DNA of 64,000 nucleotides from the NCBI RefSeq assembly GCF_011386835.1, contig NC_088791.1:55447498-55511497 (forward strand), written 5' to 3'. Below, piece by piece: positions 22,283 to 33,470 of this stretch (its first letter is position 1; each line of letters opens with the position of its first letter). This DNA is from Chrysemys picta bellii (Eukaryota; Chordata; Testudines; Emydidae). The position numbers and the translations under genes were made by a program. A model generated the notes under the pieces. It searched no databases. It saw only the letters and a program-made list of their open reading frames with translations, and was not told the origin of the DNA.

Positions 22283-23860
22283 AGCCAGTTCAACTAGATT
22301 ATGAATAATTGTCATTTTTTCAGCCAATCAGGTCATTCCCAGTATTCTTTTGAGGTACTTTTCCTCCCCTCAGGAATGCATAGATCTTTGAAAAAAATAT
22401 CTATTATAAAAATTCAAATATATTTATATTCATAATTTATATTTATAATTAATCATAAATAAAACATAATACTTCAACTGATTTATAAAGTACTGAAACA
22501 CACTCACTCATGTTTTTTGGCTTGTCAAGGGAGTTGCTTCTTACTGCATAGCCTTAAGACTGCAGAGCCAGTCACCGATCTCACACACTATGAACCATGG
22601 CAGCTTCTCCAGGGCCAGCTACCAAAACTGAAGTGGAAGGGACCCATACAGGATAACTATTACAGCTGGCTCCTCCCTCTTCTTTCAGACCAAATAATGA
22701 GGAGCAAGTGAGCAAGCTGTGAAACCTTCGAGGGACTAAGTCATGATGTGTGCATCCTCAGAAAGAGAGGCACTATGAAGATTGGTGGGCAGGAAGTGTC
22801 ATCTCTTGGGTAGAGTAGACAGATTTTCATAGTGAAAAATGAGACAGTCACAGAGGATGGATCTGCATAATTAAAGAAGTGTCTCTTTAAAAAAAACAAC
22901 AACATTGCAAAGCATATAACGTTATTTCCCTGTCTACTTCTTATAACCAAAGATGAATCAATGTGAATCTACCACATATGATTAATATTCCTTACATTCT
23001 TGAGATAACCCTTGGTAGGCTGTCATTAGTTATAATATTTGTCTGTTTCTTGAACAAGAACACAATATAATATGACAACTCAATTTTTTTCTTTGACATT
23101 TCAAACACAACCAGGTCACATTCATCAATCAATAATGTGTTTATCGTATGTAGTGGTCAATTATACCCCAGCAATCAGTGACGGTTTTCTAGCTTGTAAT
23201 CCAGACACATATACTGTAATGAAAGCCACATTTTTTGAACCTGGTTGTGTTTTAGAACCAGTATTATTGATTAAGGAACAGCACAAATGTGTTAAAAGGG
23301 CATCAGATACTTCAAAATCCCAATTTCATTTCTAAACTATTAACATATTTTCAACAAATAAGCATTAGTAGTACACAAATAACCTATGGAGAAAAGGTGG
23401 CAAAGAATAGTGAGATCATCTCTCTTCTTGCAAGAAAAAAATATTTTAAAAGTTATGCATTATTACAAATAGAAGCATTTGCATATGCTGATTGCAAGGT
23501 TACAATTATAGCCCACAGTTGTTCTTGTGATTTATTACAGCATAAGGACCCTTTGCTGGAATTATAACTACATAAACTATGGTTATTAATAATATATCTG
23601 TTAGATACAACGTTAGTACCATTTGCCAGCACACTATTTTATTTGTACTTGATATCATTCAGAAAAAACTAAACTCACCCACCGCTATATCCCCCACCTC
23701 TGCCATGCATCAAATATTGTGCTACTCGTGTTCAGACAAATTATATTAATCACATTGCAGGTTTAAACTAGTGTAAATGGTGGATTCTCTGTAACTTGAA
23801 GTCTTTAAATCATGATTTGAGGACTTCTGTAAATCAGCCAGAGATTAAGGGCCTATTACA
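22283..23860. other. AT-rich unique DNA
   Basis: No gene or repeat recognised. Confidence 0.5.
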
Positions 23861-23864
23861 AGAG

Positions 23865-23955
23865 TGGGTGGGTGACATTCTGTGGCCTGCAATGTGCAGG
23901 AGGTGAGAATAGATGATTATGCTGGTCCCTTCTGGCCTTAGAGTCTATGTAATAT
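23865..23955 (+). repeat. CR1-type 3' tail remnant
   Basis: ATGATTATGCTGGTCCCTTCTGG followed by CCTTAGAGTCTATG is the generic CR1/SINE 3' end. Only the last 90 or so bases are recognisable. Confidence 0.6.
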
Positions 23956-24002
23956 TTACAGTCAAAAAAATATTCAGAGTGGGTCTACCGCTGAGTGACT
24001 AG

Positions 24003-24455
24003 TAGAGCTGCTCGGAAATTTCCTGGCAATGTTTTTCCAGAAGGTAAATGCTGATTGATTGAAATGGAAATGTTGTGTGGAACTGTGTTGATTCTGACAA
24101 CATTTTATTTAGACAAAACAGAATGGAGTATTCTGATATGGTCAGAACAGACTCCGTCAGAATGGATCGTTTGATTTTCCACTTCAAAATGACTTTTATA
24201 ATGTACAATTTAAAAAAGAAACAATTATAAAATTATAATTCAAAATTTTAAATGTCAGAATTGAAACAAAACATTTTTATTTTATTGAAATGAAATGTTT
24301 TGATCGACATGAAACTAAATGTTTTTTAGAATTTTGTTTGGCAGGAAATAGCTCTCTCTCCCACCCCCCTTTTCATTTCATTTTGGAACAGGAAAATTTT
24401 TGGAAATTTCAGAATTTCCTGTGAAACAGAAAATTTGGTTTCCTGCCCAGCTTTA
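24003..24455. mobile_element. AT-rich MITE
   Basis: The left end TAGAGCTGCTCGGAAATTTCC and the right end GGTTTCCTGCCCAGCTTTA are inverted. The interior is rich in AAATTTC, AAAATTT and ACATTTT words. Related AGAGCTG...AAAATT segments appear near 27540-27780, 40945-41300 and 45580-45700. No TSD was found. Confidence 0.5.
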
Positions 24456-25166
24456 ATGCTCATCCAGGTAGAGCTGGGAAGCAATAATCAATAATCCAGC
24501 TGCCAGAAGGCCTGATGACCTCTGAGCCATCAGACATAAGCTGTCCTACTTCCCAGCCACACGAGAGAAAATAAAAGAACCTCCTGACCCTCAGCACCCT
24601 TTCCTTGCCCTCCATGACAGGGTTGGGAATAATAATGATCCCTACCCAGGCTACCCCAATTGGCTCTTCCATGCGAGATGGTGAAGAAGACTTGTACCAG
24701 CTCCCAAACTTTCCAGCTGGGTAGGATGACCCATTGCTTTGAGAAGAGGAACACTGCATGCAGCACTGGTAGACAGTAACTAAGCTAAATGCCAAATATA
24801 AGGACTTATGCACATCTCTATTTTATCAAGCACCCCCCTACTCTCCCACCCTGCTGGCAGTACAGAACAGTTGGCTTTGAGATGCTGTTTACCAGAGAGC
24901 AAGGAGGAAAAGAATAGCGAAAGTCTGTGAGCATATATGGGCAGACTCCATTTCCCACCATCCCATCTCGATAGTCCAAAAGCTGGGCACCATAGAGGAA
25001 AGAGAATGGAGTAGGTAAGGAAAGGATGATGGTTGGGAAGGAAAGACTTCAACAAACTCCTTTAAATAAAATTTCCCTTGTCGAGCATCCTCCTCTTCTC
25101 CCATAGCGCTGGCATTCAGAACAGCCAACAGAACTGTATCTCCTGAGCAGAGGATGGCTTGCTTAC

Positions 25167-25208
25167 CTGCGTGGTAGCTTGAGTGTACTTTATGTCTGAC
25201 ATCCACTT
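25167..25208 (-). other. Weak candidate exon (42 bp)
   Basis: On the minus strand CACCTCCTCCTCCACAG precedes a 42-base stretch, open in one frame for 14 codons, that ends CACGCAG before GTAAGC. Both splice signals look good. However, its phase does not join cleanly to the open segment at 25333-25594. Unrecognised peptide; speculative. Confidence 0.15.
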
Positions 25209-25332
25209 CTGTGGAGGAGGAGGTGAACCTGAGGTCAGATCTCACAGGATGTGGCCTCCACTCCCTCTGTCCAAGGTGTAGAAACAAGGCCTCTGATGGA
25301 GTGACTTTTCATTGCCACTGGAGGTGGTTTAC

Positions 25333-25594
25333 TTGGCTGCTAATAAGTCAGAGGAAAGAGACCCATCCACTGCTACTGCCAACACTTTTTTCTGAGATTC
25401 CCCAAGCAATCCAGCAGTCATCCTTGCCAGCACAGGATCAGCTACTGCTGAGTTATTAAATGTCTGAGGAGATTCCATTTCATGTACAGGGGGATTCACT
25501 AGATTTCTAAAAAGAGCACCCAGGGCTATGTTATCTTTCTTCTTGCCAATGAAGGCTAGACCTTGGTCCATCAATTCCAGTATCATGCCTTCAG
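25333..25594 (-). other. Candidate coding exon of unknown gene (262 bp)
   Basis: A minus-strand frame is open for about 87 codons, directly after a convincing acceptor (TTTGTCCCACCTTTCCCTATAG). It ends either at a stop just after SSDLLAAK or at a weak donor (CCAA before GTAAAC). The peptide, with pieces such as LELMDQGLAFIGKKKDN and DPVLARMTAGLLGESQKK, has a balanced, protein-like composition, but I do not recognise it. It could be a host exon, a fragment of an uncatalogued element, or chance. Confidence 0.25.
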
Positions 25595-25754
25595 CTATAG
25601 GGAAAGGTGGGACAAATATAAAATAAAATGACAAAAAAGTCAAGATGCACCTACCTATTTTAACTGAATTAGATCTGCTTGATTGTCATTTTCAAGCCTC
25701 TCTCTCAATGAAGGACAAGAGCTCTATCCTTCCTAGCTCAGCATGCTGTTTGGG

Positions 25755-25860
25755 ACAGCATTTGTTGTGTATTTGTACAGCACCTAGCACAATGGGGGTT
25801 GTGGTCCACGATTAGGGCTCCTAAGAATTCTGGTATTACAAATAATAATTAATAAACTAA
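25755..25860 (+). repeat. Ancient amniote LINE/SINE 3' tail
   Basis: TACAGCACCTAGCACAATGG...GGGCTCCTAAGAATTC followed by an AATAATAATT tail belongs to the widespread amniote tail family also seen at 28740 and 43690. Confidence 0.6.
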
Positions 25861-28570
25861 ATCCCCATGCTGTGCTGTTGAGAACGTTAGTGAACTCTAA
25901 ATTTGTGTGTCATTTGCTTATGCTGCTGGTGGTTGAACAGAGTCAGAGCTTGATATCATACTAAATGAAAAGACCAGTAAAGGTTAAGGTTAAGGCCAAG
26001 ATTTTTTTTAAAAATACAACCCTACGCTACCAACTGCTAACCTCTGCTGAGCACCCAGCAGCTCCTACTCTTACCAAAATTGGGCCACTTATTTAGCTGC
26101 TTTAATACAGATTTGGGATCCTAAATTTAGGCTCTTATTTTTGCCAATTTTGGCCTAAAATTGTAAGTGAAATACGAAAACTAGTTGTTCGTTGTTTTCC
26201 CGCCTTAAAATCCTGTTATGTAGTGTTACTGCCACTAAATAGCCGCTACGTTCCACCTTAGAAGTAGAATAGCTGCGTATCAGCGGGAGCTGAGTGACCC
26301 CCTCTTACTTTGTCAACCACTTTTTAATCCTTCAGAATTGAAAAACAACATAACTCAGTATGCAGGAATTAAGGGCAAGATAACTCATGATTATTCCTTA
26401 CTCATTTGAGTATTCCCATTAAGTCAATGGATGAAATCAACTGGACTGCTCATGTATTTGTTACTCCTAAAATACTGTTGTGTTTATCATTATCATCCTT
26501 ATCCTGAGACCCCTCCCACCCCCAAAAAATAAAACTTCAGAAAAATCACCAGTTTCATCACACTGCATTTTAGTTATATCACATTAGTAAAGCTCGAACT
26601 GTTGGTTACAAATCTAACAGGCCAATAATTGCTATTGGTATTATTTTATATCATATTGTGGGCTTTGTCAGCGATTAACAACCTTTAGATAGTAATAATT
26701 TAGAAGATGAAAGACTGACTCTACTACATTGAGCGATATGCTCCGTATCATATTAGTAATACAAAAATAATAAAAAGATGATGATGGCAGTAGGTTCCCC
26801 TTGAGATTTGCCCTATTACTATGGTAAAAATAGTAGCTTTTCCCTTTCCAATCAAAGCTTTGTCATTCAGTTACTACTACTACTTTGTCTTTAAAATCAG
26901 ATTGGCTATAACTCTGGAGCCTACGTCATTCAGATGAAGCAACTTCTCCTCCTTTAGAGCCTATTTTGAAAAGGAGCCTTCCTATAATGTGTTAAGTGCT
27001 CTCAACTTCCACTGGTGAAAGCTGCTGCAGCAACATTACTTCTGAGACGTTTATAGTTTTATTAAGGAAAAAACCCTCCCTTATTCATTTTTTGAACCTG
27101 TCATCAGTAACTCTCAGGCACTTCAGAACTGATAATTCCAGACTTTAGTGAACCACTCATATGTCAATACAGTATCATACTTTTAACTTCACTAACAGGA
27201 CATTAAATTCATTGTTCACAAATGCATAGGGAAGTTGTCAAAAGTCTATTTTTTGGTGGGCTGTTTCTTGATTTGGTATCACTAAAAGAAGAGTAAGAAA
27301 ATTGATAGGACAGGAATGCAGGCATATTGCAGGCTTGAAATAATTAAAGCTGGACAAGAAGTGATTGTCTTCTTCCATAATAATTGTCAAGAGTTTGAAA
27401 AAATTGGGATTGCGACAGAAAGTCAAAATTTCAAAAATTTTCACAAACAGAAATCCCAGGGGAAATAATGGTTCAGGTAGATTGAAATTTATCATTTTGA
27501 TAATTTCAGAGTGTTTCATTTAGATTTTTTCTTAAAATAAATTTAAGCTAAAAATTAAACAAAAAATTCAAAACCTAGTGTCATTTCTAATTGAAAATTT
27601 AAATGTTTTTGGAATAAAACATCAAAACAGGACAATTTCTCCTTCCCATTTTTCTTCTAATTTTTTAGAAACCAACAATTCATTAATGCCAACACATTCC
27701 TAGGGGACGTTTCAATTTTAACAAATTGGCATTGTCCAGTGAAAAAAAGTGTGTTGAAAAATCCCTGACTAGCTCTAGAAATAATATTATTTACTATAAC
27801 GTATGGCACAGAGTGCACCAATCCTTAACAAGAAACAGAAGAGGGGAAATTCTTCCCCTATTCAAGTCCATGGGACTTTAATGTGACCAGGATTTTACCC
27901 ACAATCCCTAACCCAAGGAAACAAGTTTACAAAATAAAGCTCCAGTCATGCAACTTGTTCCACACAAAAACCCTGCACCTATGCAGAACCCTATTGATTT
28001 CAGTAGTGCGCTGTAAGAGAGCAGGTGTCTGTCCATATGGAACAAATTCCAGAATCAGGGACCTAGATAGACAGACAACACATAATGTACTAGAAGACCC
28101 ACAGGTGCTGCCTTAGAGAATACTTTTTTCCCCAAACATTATTTTAAAATCTAATCTTCCTAGATCTGCAAAGTTATTGACTTTGCAACATAAATTCCAT
28201 TTTTGACACCATGCCCAGCTTTTTATTATATCATATTAAAGAGATCAGCATTGCTAGTGTAAAATGTAAATCCCTGGTATGAAAAAAAAATCCATCATCA
28301 ACTCATCTAATCAGATTAGGATCTTTGTATCCTATTATCAGCTCTCTTACAAGATACTATTTCCTAATGACAGGGATTTCACTAATACTGTGCAAATTCT
28401 ACAAACATAATTTGAAAATACCTATCAAGTAAGTAGGATGAAGTGCCATTTTCTTTCATCATTTGCATTTTACCAAACCACGAGCAAGCATTGTATGGAA
28501 TCATGAAAGTTAACTTTTCAAACAGTCCAGGTAGAGGTGGACAGATTATCACTTTTTGCAGGCTGTTTTA
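25861..28570. other. AT-rich unique DNA
   Basis: MITE-like AAATTT-rich text lies near 27540-27780, ending GACTAGCTCTA. Nothing else is recognised. Confidence 0.45.
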
Positions 28571-28574
28571 TCGT

Positions 28575-28650
28575 GGGTTAAATCATGGTCCCATTGAAGT
28601 CAATGGGAATTTTGCCTTTGACTTCAAATGGAGTCAGGATTTCCCCTATT
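28575..28650. repeat. Palindromic amniote MITE remnant
   Basis: CCCATTGAAGTCAATGGGAATTTTGCC followed by TTTGACTTCAAATGGAGTCAGG, read as two short overlapping pieces, shows the typical TTGACTTCAATGGG core in both senses. Confidence 0.55.
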
Positions 28651-28734
28651 GTATTCATAAAATTTCTTCTGTGGATGAGAGAGAGCAAGATGCTCACTTA
28701 GTTTTTTCAATCTTTTATGGCATTCAATAGTGCC

Positions 28735-28930
28735 TCGAGTCCCCAACCAAGATTAAGGTCCCATTGTGCTAGGCAATGTCACCCAGACATAAAGGAAACA
28801 GACCTGTAGATCTTATAATGTAAATAGAGGTAGGGAACAGAGGCACAGAGCGATGAAGTGATTTGCCCTGGGTCACACAGCAGACCAGTGCCAGTTCTCC
28901 TCTCAGATGCAGCAGGCTAATCTGCCAGGC
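28735..28930 (+). repeat. Amniote MIR-like/LINE-tail repeat
   Basis: TTAAGGTCCCATTGTGCTAGGC is followed by GAGGCACAGAGCGATGAAG and TTTGCCCTGGGTCACACAGC, which resembles the core domain of MIR-type SINEs. Old and diverged. Confidence 0.5.
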
Positions 28931-29487
28931 AGCCAGATGCAGACCTCTGATCCCTTATATCTTTCACACTGGGTCAGACCAATGGTCCATTTAACCCAGT
29001 ATCATGTCTCTGGCAGTGTCCGGTGCCAGATACTTCAGAGGGAATGAACAGACCAGGCAATTATCAAGTGAGCCATCCCCTGTTATCCAGTCCCAGCTTC
29101 TGGCAGTTAGAGGTTTAGGGACACCTGGAGCATGGGGTTGCATCCCCGACCACTTTGGCTAATAGCAATTGATAGACTTATCTTCTATGAACCTATGTAA
29201 TTCTTTTTTGAGCCCAGTTATACTTCTGGCCTTCACAACATCCCATGGGAACAAATTCCACAGATTGACTGTGTGTTGTGTGAAGAAGTATTTCCTTATA
29301 TTTGTTTTAAACCTGCTGTCTATTAATTTCAGCAAGTGAGCTCTAGTTCTTGTCTTATGTGAAGGAGGTAAATAATACTTCCTTATTCACTTTCTCCATC
29401 ATTCAATATTTTATAGAGCTCTATCATATACCCCCTTGTCTCTTTTCTAAGATGAAAAGTCCAAGTCTTTTAAACTCTCCTTATATA

Positions 29488-29776
29488 TCAGAGGGGTAGC
29501 CGTGTTAGTCTGTATCCACAAAAACAAGGAGTCCGGTGGCACCTTAAAGACCAACAGATTTATTTAGGCATAAGCTTTCGTGGGTAAAAAAAAACCACTT
29601 ATTCAACACTGGTTCTCCACTTGTAAGGTAACTCCCTTCTCTTCATGTGCCAGTATATTTATACCCATATCTGTAATTTTCACTCCATGCATCTGAAGAA
29701 GTGGGGTTTTTTACCCATGAAAGCTTATGCCCACATAAATCTGTTAATCTTTAGGGTGCCACCGGACTCCTTGTTG
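29488..29776. mobile_element. Inverted PLE-tail dimer (12-bp TSD)
   Basis: The left arm (29488 to about 29597) is a PLE 3' end in antisense. The right part (to 29776) is PLE 3' UTR and tail in sense, ending GGTGCCACCGGACTCCTTGTTG. The insert is flanked by perfect copies of TCTCCTTATATA (29476-29487 and 29777-29788). It is about 289 bp, encodes nothing and interrupts CR1 copy C. Its right arm contains a hammerhead-like core (29687-29732). Confidence 0.9.
29687..29732 (+). ncRNA. Degenerate hammerhead-ribozyme-like fold in PLE tail
   Basis: The order CTGAAGA, a stem GTGGGG/ACCCAT, GAAA, a short stem GC-TTAT-GC and then CC matches a hammerhead core of the type reported from Penelope-like elements (CTGANGA ... 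GAAA ... cleavage after a C). The canonical CTGATGA is changed to CTGAAGA, and stem I is not evident, so catalytic activity is doubtful. Confidence 0.35.
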
Positions 29777-30611
29777 TCTCCTTATATAGAAGCTGTTCCA
29801 TACCCCTAATAATTTTCACTGTCCTTTTCTGTAACTTCTCCAATTCTAACATTTTTTTTGAGACTGGCAACCAGAGCTACACACAGTATTCAAGGTGCAG
29901 GAGTACCATGGATATATATAGTGGTATCATGATATTTTCTTATTATCTATCCCTTTCCTAATGGTTCCTAACATTGTTAGCTTTTTTGACTGCTCCTGCA
30001 CATTGAGAAGTTTTCAGAGAACTATCCACAATTACTCTAAGATCTATTTCTTGGTCACAGTTAATTTAAACCACATCATTTTGTATGTTTATTTAGGATA
30101 ATGTCTTCTAATGTGCATTACTTGGCACTTAACATTGAATTTAATCTGCAATTTTGTCATTAAGTGACCTAGTTCAGTGAGATCCCTCTGTAACTTTTCA
30201 TAGTCAGCTTTGGACTTAACCATCTTGAGTAATTTTTTATCTGCCAATTTTGCCACCTCACTGTTCACCACCTTTTCCAGATCATTTATGAAGATGTTGA
30301 ACAGCACTGGTCCCCACTGAGCTTTCTGGAGGACTCTGCTATTTACCACTCTCCATTGTGAAAACTGATCATTTATTCCTCCCCTTTTTTCCCTATCTTT
30401 TAACCAGTTACCAATCCATGAGAGAACCTTCCCTCTTATCCCATGACTGCTTACTTTGACAAGGTCACTCACCAAAGGCTCTTAAACAATGGTTTTCTGA
30501 AAGTCCAAGTACACTGTATCAACTGGATCACCCTTGTCCACATGCTTATTGATTCCTTCAATGAATTCTAGTAGACTGGTGAGGCATGATTTTCCTTTAA
30601 AAAAAAAACAG

Positions 30612-33470
30612 ATTCTTAAATTCTAGGACTGGAAGGGACCTCGAGAGGTCATTGAGTCCAGTCCCCTGCCTTCATGGCAGGACCAAATACTGTCTAGACC
30701 ATCCCGGATAGACATTTATCTAACCTACTCTTAAATATCTCCAAAGACGGAGATTCCACAACCTCCCTAGGCAGTTTATTCCAGTGTTTAACCACCCTGA
30801 CAGTTAGGAACTTTTTCCTAATGTCCAACCTCCCTTGCTGCAGTTTAAACCCATTGCTTCTTGTTCTGTCCTTAGAGGCTAAGGCAAACAAGTTTTCTCC
30901 CTCCTCCTCCTGACACCCTTTTAGATACCTGAAAACTGCTATCATGTCCCCTCTCAGTCTTCTCTCTTCCAAACTAAACAAACCCAATTCTTTCAGCCTT
31001 CCTTCATAGGTCATGTTCGCAAGACCTTTAATCATTCTTGTTGTTCTTCTCTGGACCCTCTCCAATTTCTCCACATCTTTCTTGAAATGCAGTGCCCAGA
31101 ACTGGACACAATACTCCAGTTGAGGCCTAACCAGTGCAGAGTAGAGCGGAAGAATGACTTCTCGTGTCTTGCTCACAACACACCTGTTAATGCATCCCAG
31201 AATCACGTTTGCTTTTTTTGCAACAGCATCACACTGTTGACTCATATTTAGCTTGTGGTCCACTATAACTCCTAGATCCCTTTCTGCTGTACTCCTTCCT
31301 TGACAGTCTCTTCCCATTCTGTATGTGTGAAATGGATTGTTCCTTCTTAAGTGGAGCACTTTGCATTTGTCTTTGTTAAACTTCATCCTGTTTACCTCAG
31401 ACCATTTCTCCAATTTGTCCAGATCATTTTGAATTATGACCCTATCCTCCAAAGCAGTTGCAATCCCCCCCAGTTTGGTATCATCTGCAAACTTAATAAG
31501 GGTACTTTCTATGCCAATATCTAAGTTGTTGATGAAGATATTGAACAGAGCCGGTCCCAAAACAGACCCCTGCAGAACCCCACTTGTTATACCTTTCCAG
31601 CAGGATTGGGTACCATTAATAACTACTCTCTGAGTACGGTTATCCAGCCAGTTATGGTATGCACCCACCTTATAGTAGCCCCATCTAAGTTGTATTTGAC
31701 TAGTTTATTGATAAGAATATCATGCAAGACCATATCAAATGCCTTACTAAAGTCTAGGTATACCACATCCACCGCTTCTCCCTTATCCACAAGACTCATT
31801 ATCCTATCAAAGAAAGCTATCAGATTGGTTTGACATGATTTGTTCTTTACAAATCCATGCTGACTATTCTCTATCACCTTACCACCTTCCAAGTGTTTGC
31901 AGATGATTTCCTTAATTACTTGCTCCATTATCTTCCCTGGCACAGAAGTTAAACTAACTGGTCTGTAGTTTCCTGGGTTGTTTTTATTTCCCTTTTTATA
32001 GATGGGCACTATATTTGCCCTTTTCCAATCTTCTGGAATCTCGCCTATCTCCCATGATTTTCCAAAGACAGTAGCTAGAGGCTCAGATACCTCCTCTATT
32101 AGCTCCTTGAGTATTCTAGGATGCATTTCATCAGGCCCTGGTGACTTGCAGGCATCTAACTTTTCTAAGTGATTTTTAACTTGCTCTTTTTTTTTATTTT
32201 ATCTTCTAAACCTACCCCCTTCCCATTAGCATTCACTATGTTAGTCATCCCTTCAGACTTCTCGGTGAAGACTGAAACAAAGAAGTCATTAAGCATCTCT
32301 GCCATTTCCAAGTTTCCTGTTACTGTATCTCTCTCCTCACTGAGCAGTGGGCCTACCCTGTTCTTGGTCTTCCTCTTGCTTCTAATGTATTGATAAAAAG
32401 TCTTCTTGTTTCCCTTTATTCCCATAGCCAGTTTGAGCTCATTTTGTGCCTTTGCCTTTCTAATCTTGCCCCTGCATTCCTGTGTTGTTTGCCTATATTC
32501 ATCCTTTGTAATCTGTCCTAGTTTCCATTTTTATATGACTCCTTTTTATTTTAGATCATGCAAGATCTCATGGTTAAGCCAAGGAGGTCTTTTGCCACAT
32601 TTCCTATCTTTCCTACTCAGCGGAATAGCTTGCTTTTGGGCCCTTAATAGTGTCCCTTTGAAAAACTGCCAACTCTCCTCAGTTGTTTTTCCCCTCAGTC
32701 TTGATTCCCATGGGATCTTACCTATCAGCTCTCTGAGCTTACCAAAATCCACCTTCCTGAAATCCATTGTCTCTATTTTGCTGTACTCCCTTCTACCCTT
32801 CCTTAGAATTGTGAACTCTATGATTTCATGATCACTTTCACCTTAGTTGCCTTCTACTTTCAAATTCTCAACGAGTTCCTCCCTATTTGTTAAAATCAAC
32901 TATAGAACAGCTTCCCCCCAGTAGCTTTTTCAACCTTCTGAAATAAAAAGTTGTCTGCAATGCAGTCCAAGAACTTATTGGATGGTCTGTGCCCCGCTGT
33001 GTTATTCTTCCAACATATATCTGGATAGTTGAAGTCCCCCATCACCACCAAATCTTGGGCTTTGGATGATTTTGTTAGTTGTTTAAAAAAAGCCTCATCC
33101 ACCTCTTCCACCTGGTTAGGTGGCCTGTAGTAGACTCCTAGCATGACATCACCCTTGTTTTTTTATCCCTTTTAGCCTAACCCAGAGACTCTCAACACTT
33201 CCGTCTCCTATGTCCATCTCCACCTCAGCCCAAGTGTGTACATTTTTAATATATTAGGCAACACCTCCTCCCTTTCCCCCCGTCTATCCTTCCTGAGCAA
33301 GCTGTACCCATCCACACCAACATTCCAATCGTGTATTATCCCACCAAGTTTCGGTGATGCCAACAATGTAATAGTTGTATTTATTTATTAGCACTTCCAG
33401 TTCTTCCTGCTTATTACCCATACTTCTCGCATTTGTATATAGGCATCTATATGACTCTTCCCCAACATAT
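30612..33470 (-). pseudogene. CR1 LINE copy D, nearly full ORF2 with frameshifts
   Basis: This is the most complete CR1 here. In order on the minus strand: an AP-type endonuclease piece (32896-33144) with [10 protein letters not shown] and [13 protein letters not shown]; a linker (32546-32767); RT N-terminus (31623-32126) with [19 protein letters not shown] and [16 protein letters not shown]; and RT core to C-terminus (30694-31668) with GSVLGPALFNIFINNLD and the catalytic FADDTK. The 3' UTR ends GGACTGGACTCAATGACC...GGTCCCTTCCAGTCC. The RT is broken by an indel near 31,655 and by a stop/frameshift at a T-rich run near 32,190. Enzymes for target-primed retrotransposition are therefore recognisable but not translatable as one protein. 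Confidence 0.9.

Larger units (their letters stand above)
24456..25750. other. Unclassified segment with exon-like signals on the minus strand
   Basis: No repeat family was recognised. Two minus-strand exon-like pieces are listed separately (25333-25594 and 25167-25208). The rest shows only short frames without domains. Confidence 0.35.
28965..30598 (-). pseudogene. CR1 LINE copy C (interrupted by a PLE-tail dimer)
   Basis: Read on the minus strand, this runs from the RT region to a CR1 3' end, GATACTGGGTTAAATGG...TCTGACCCAGTGTG. RT pieces are visible in a 128-residue frame (30089-30475), including WGPVLFNIFINDLEKVV, where the conserved SVLGP region is altered, and LADKK in place of the catalytic ADDTK. 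The catalytic site is therefore lost. The element is split at 29488-29776 by an inverted PLE-tail insertion with a 12-bp duplication, so that insertion is younger. It is probably a different CR1 subfamily from its neighbour D, because their 3' ends differ. Confidence 0.8.

Noticed and set aside
30694..31668. 324-residue open frame as a host gene
   Set aside because: It contains GSVLGPALFNIFINNLD and FADDTK and ends in a CR1 3' UTR, so it is LINE reverse transcriptase.
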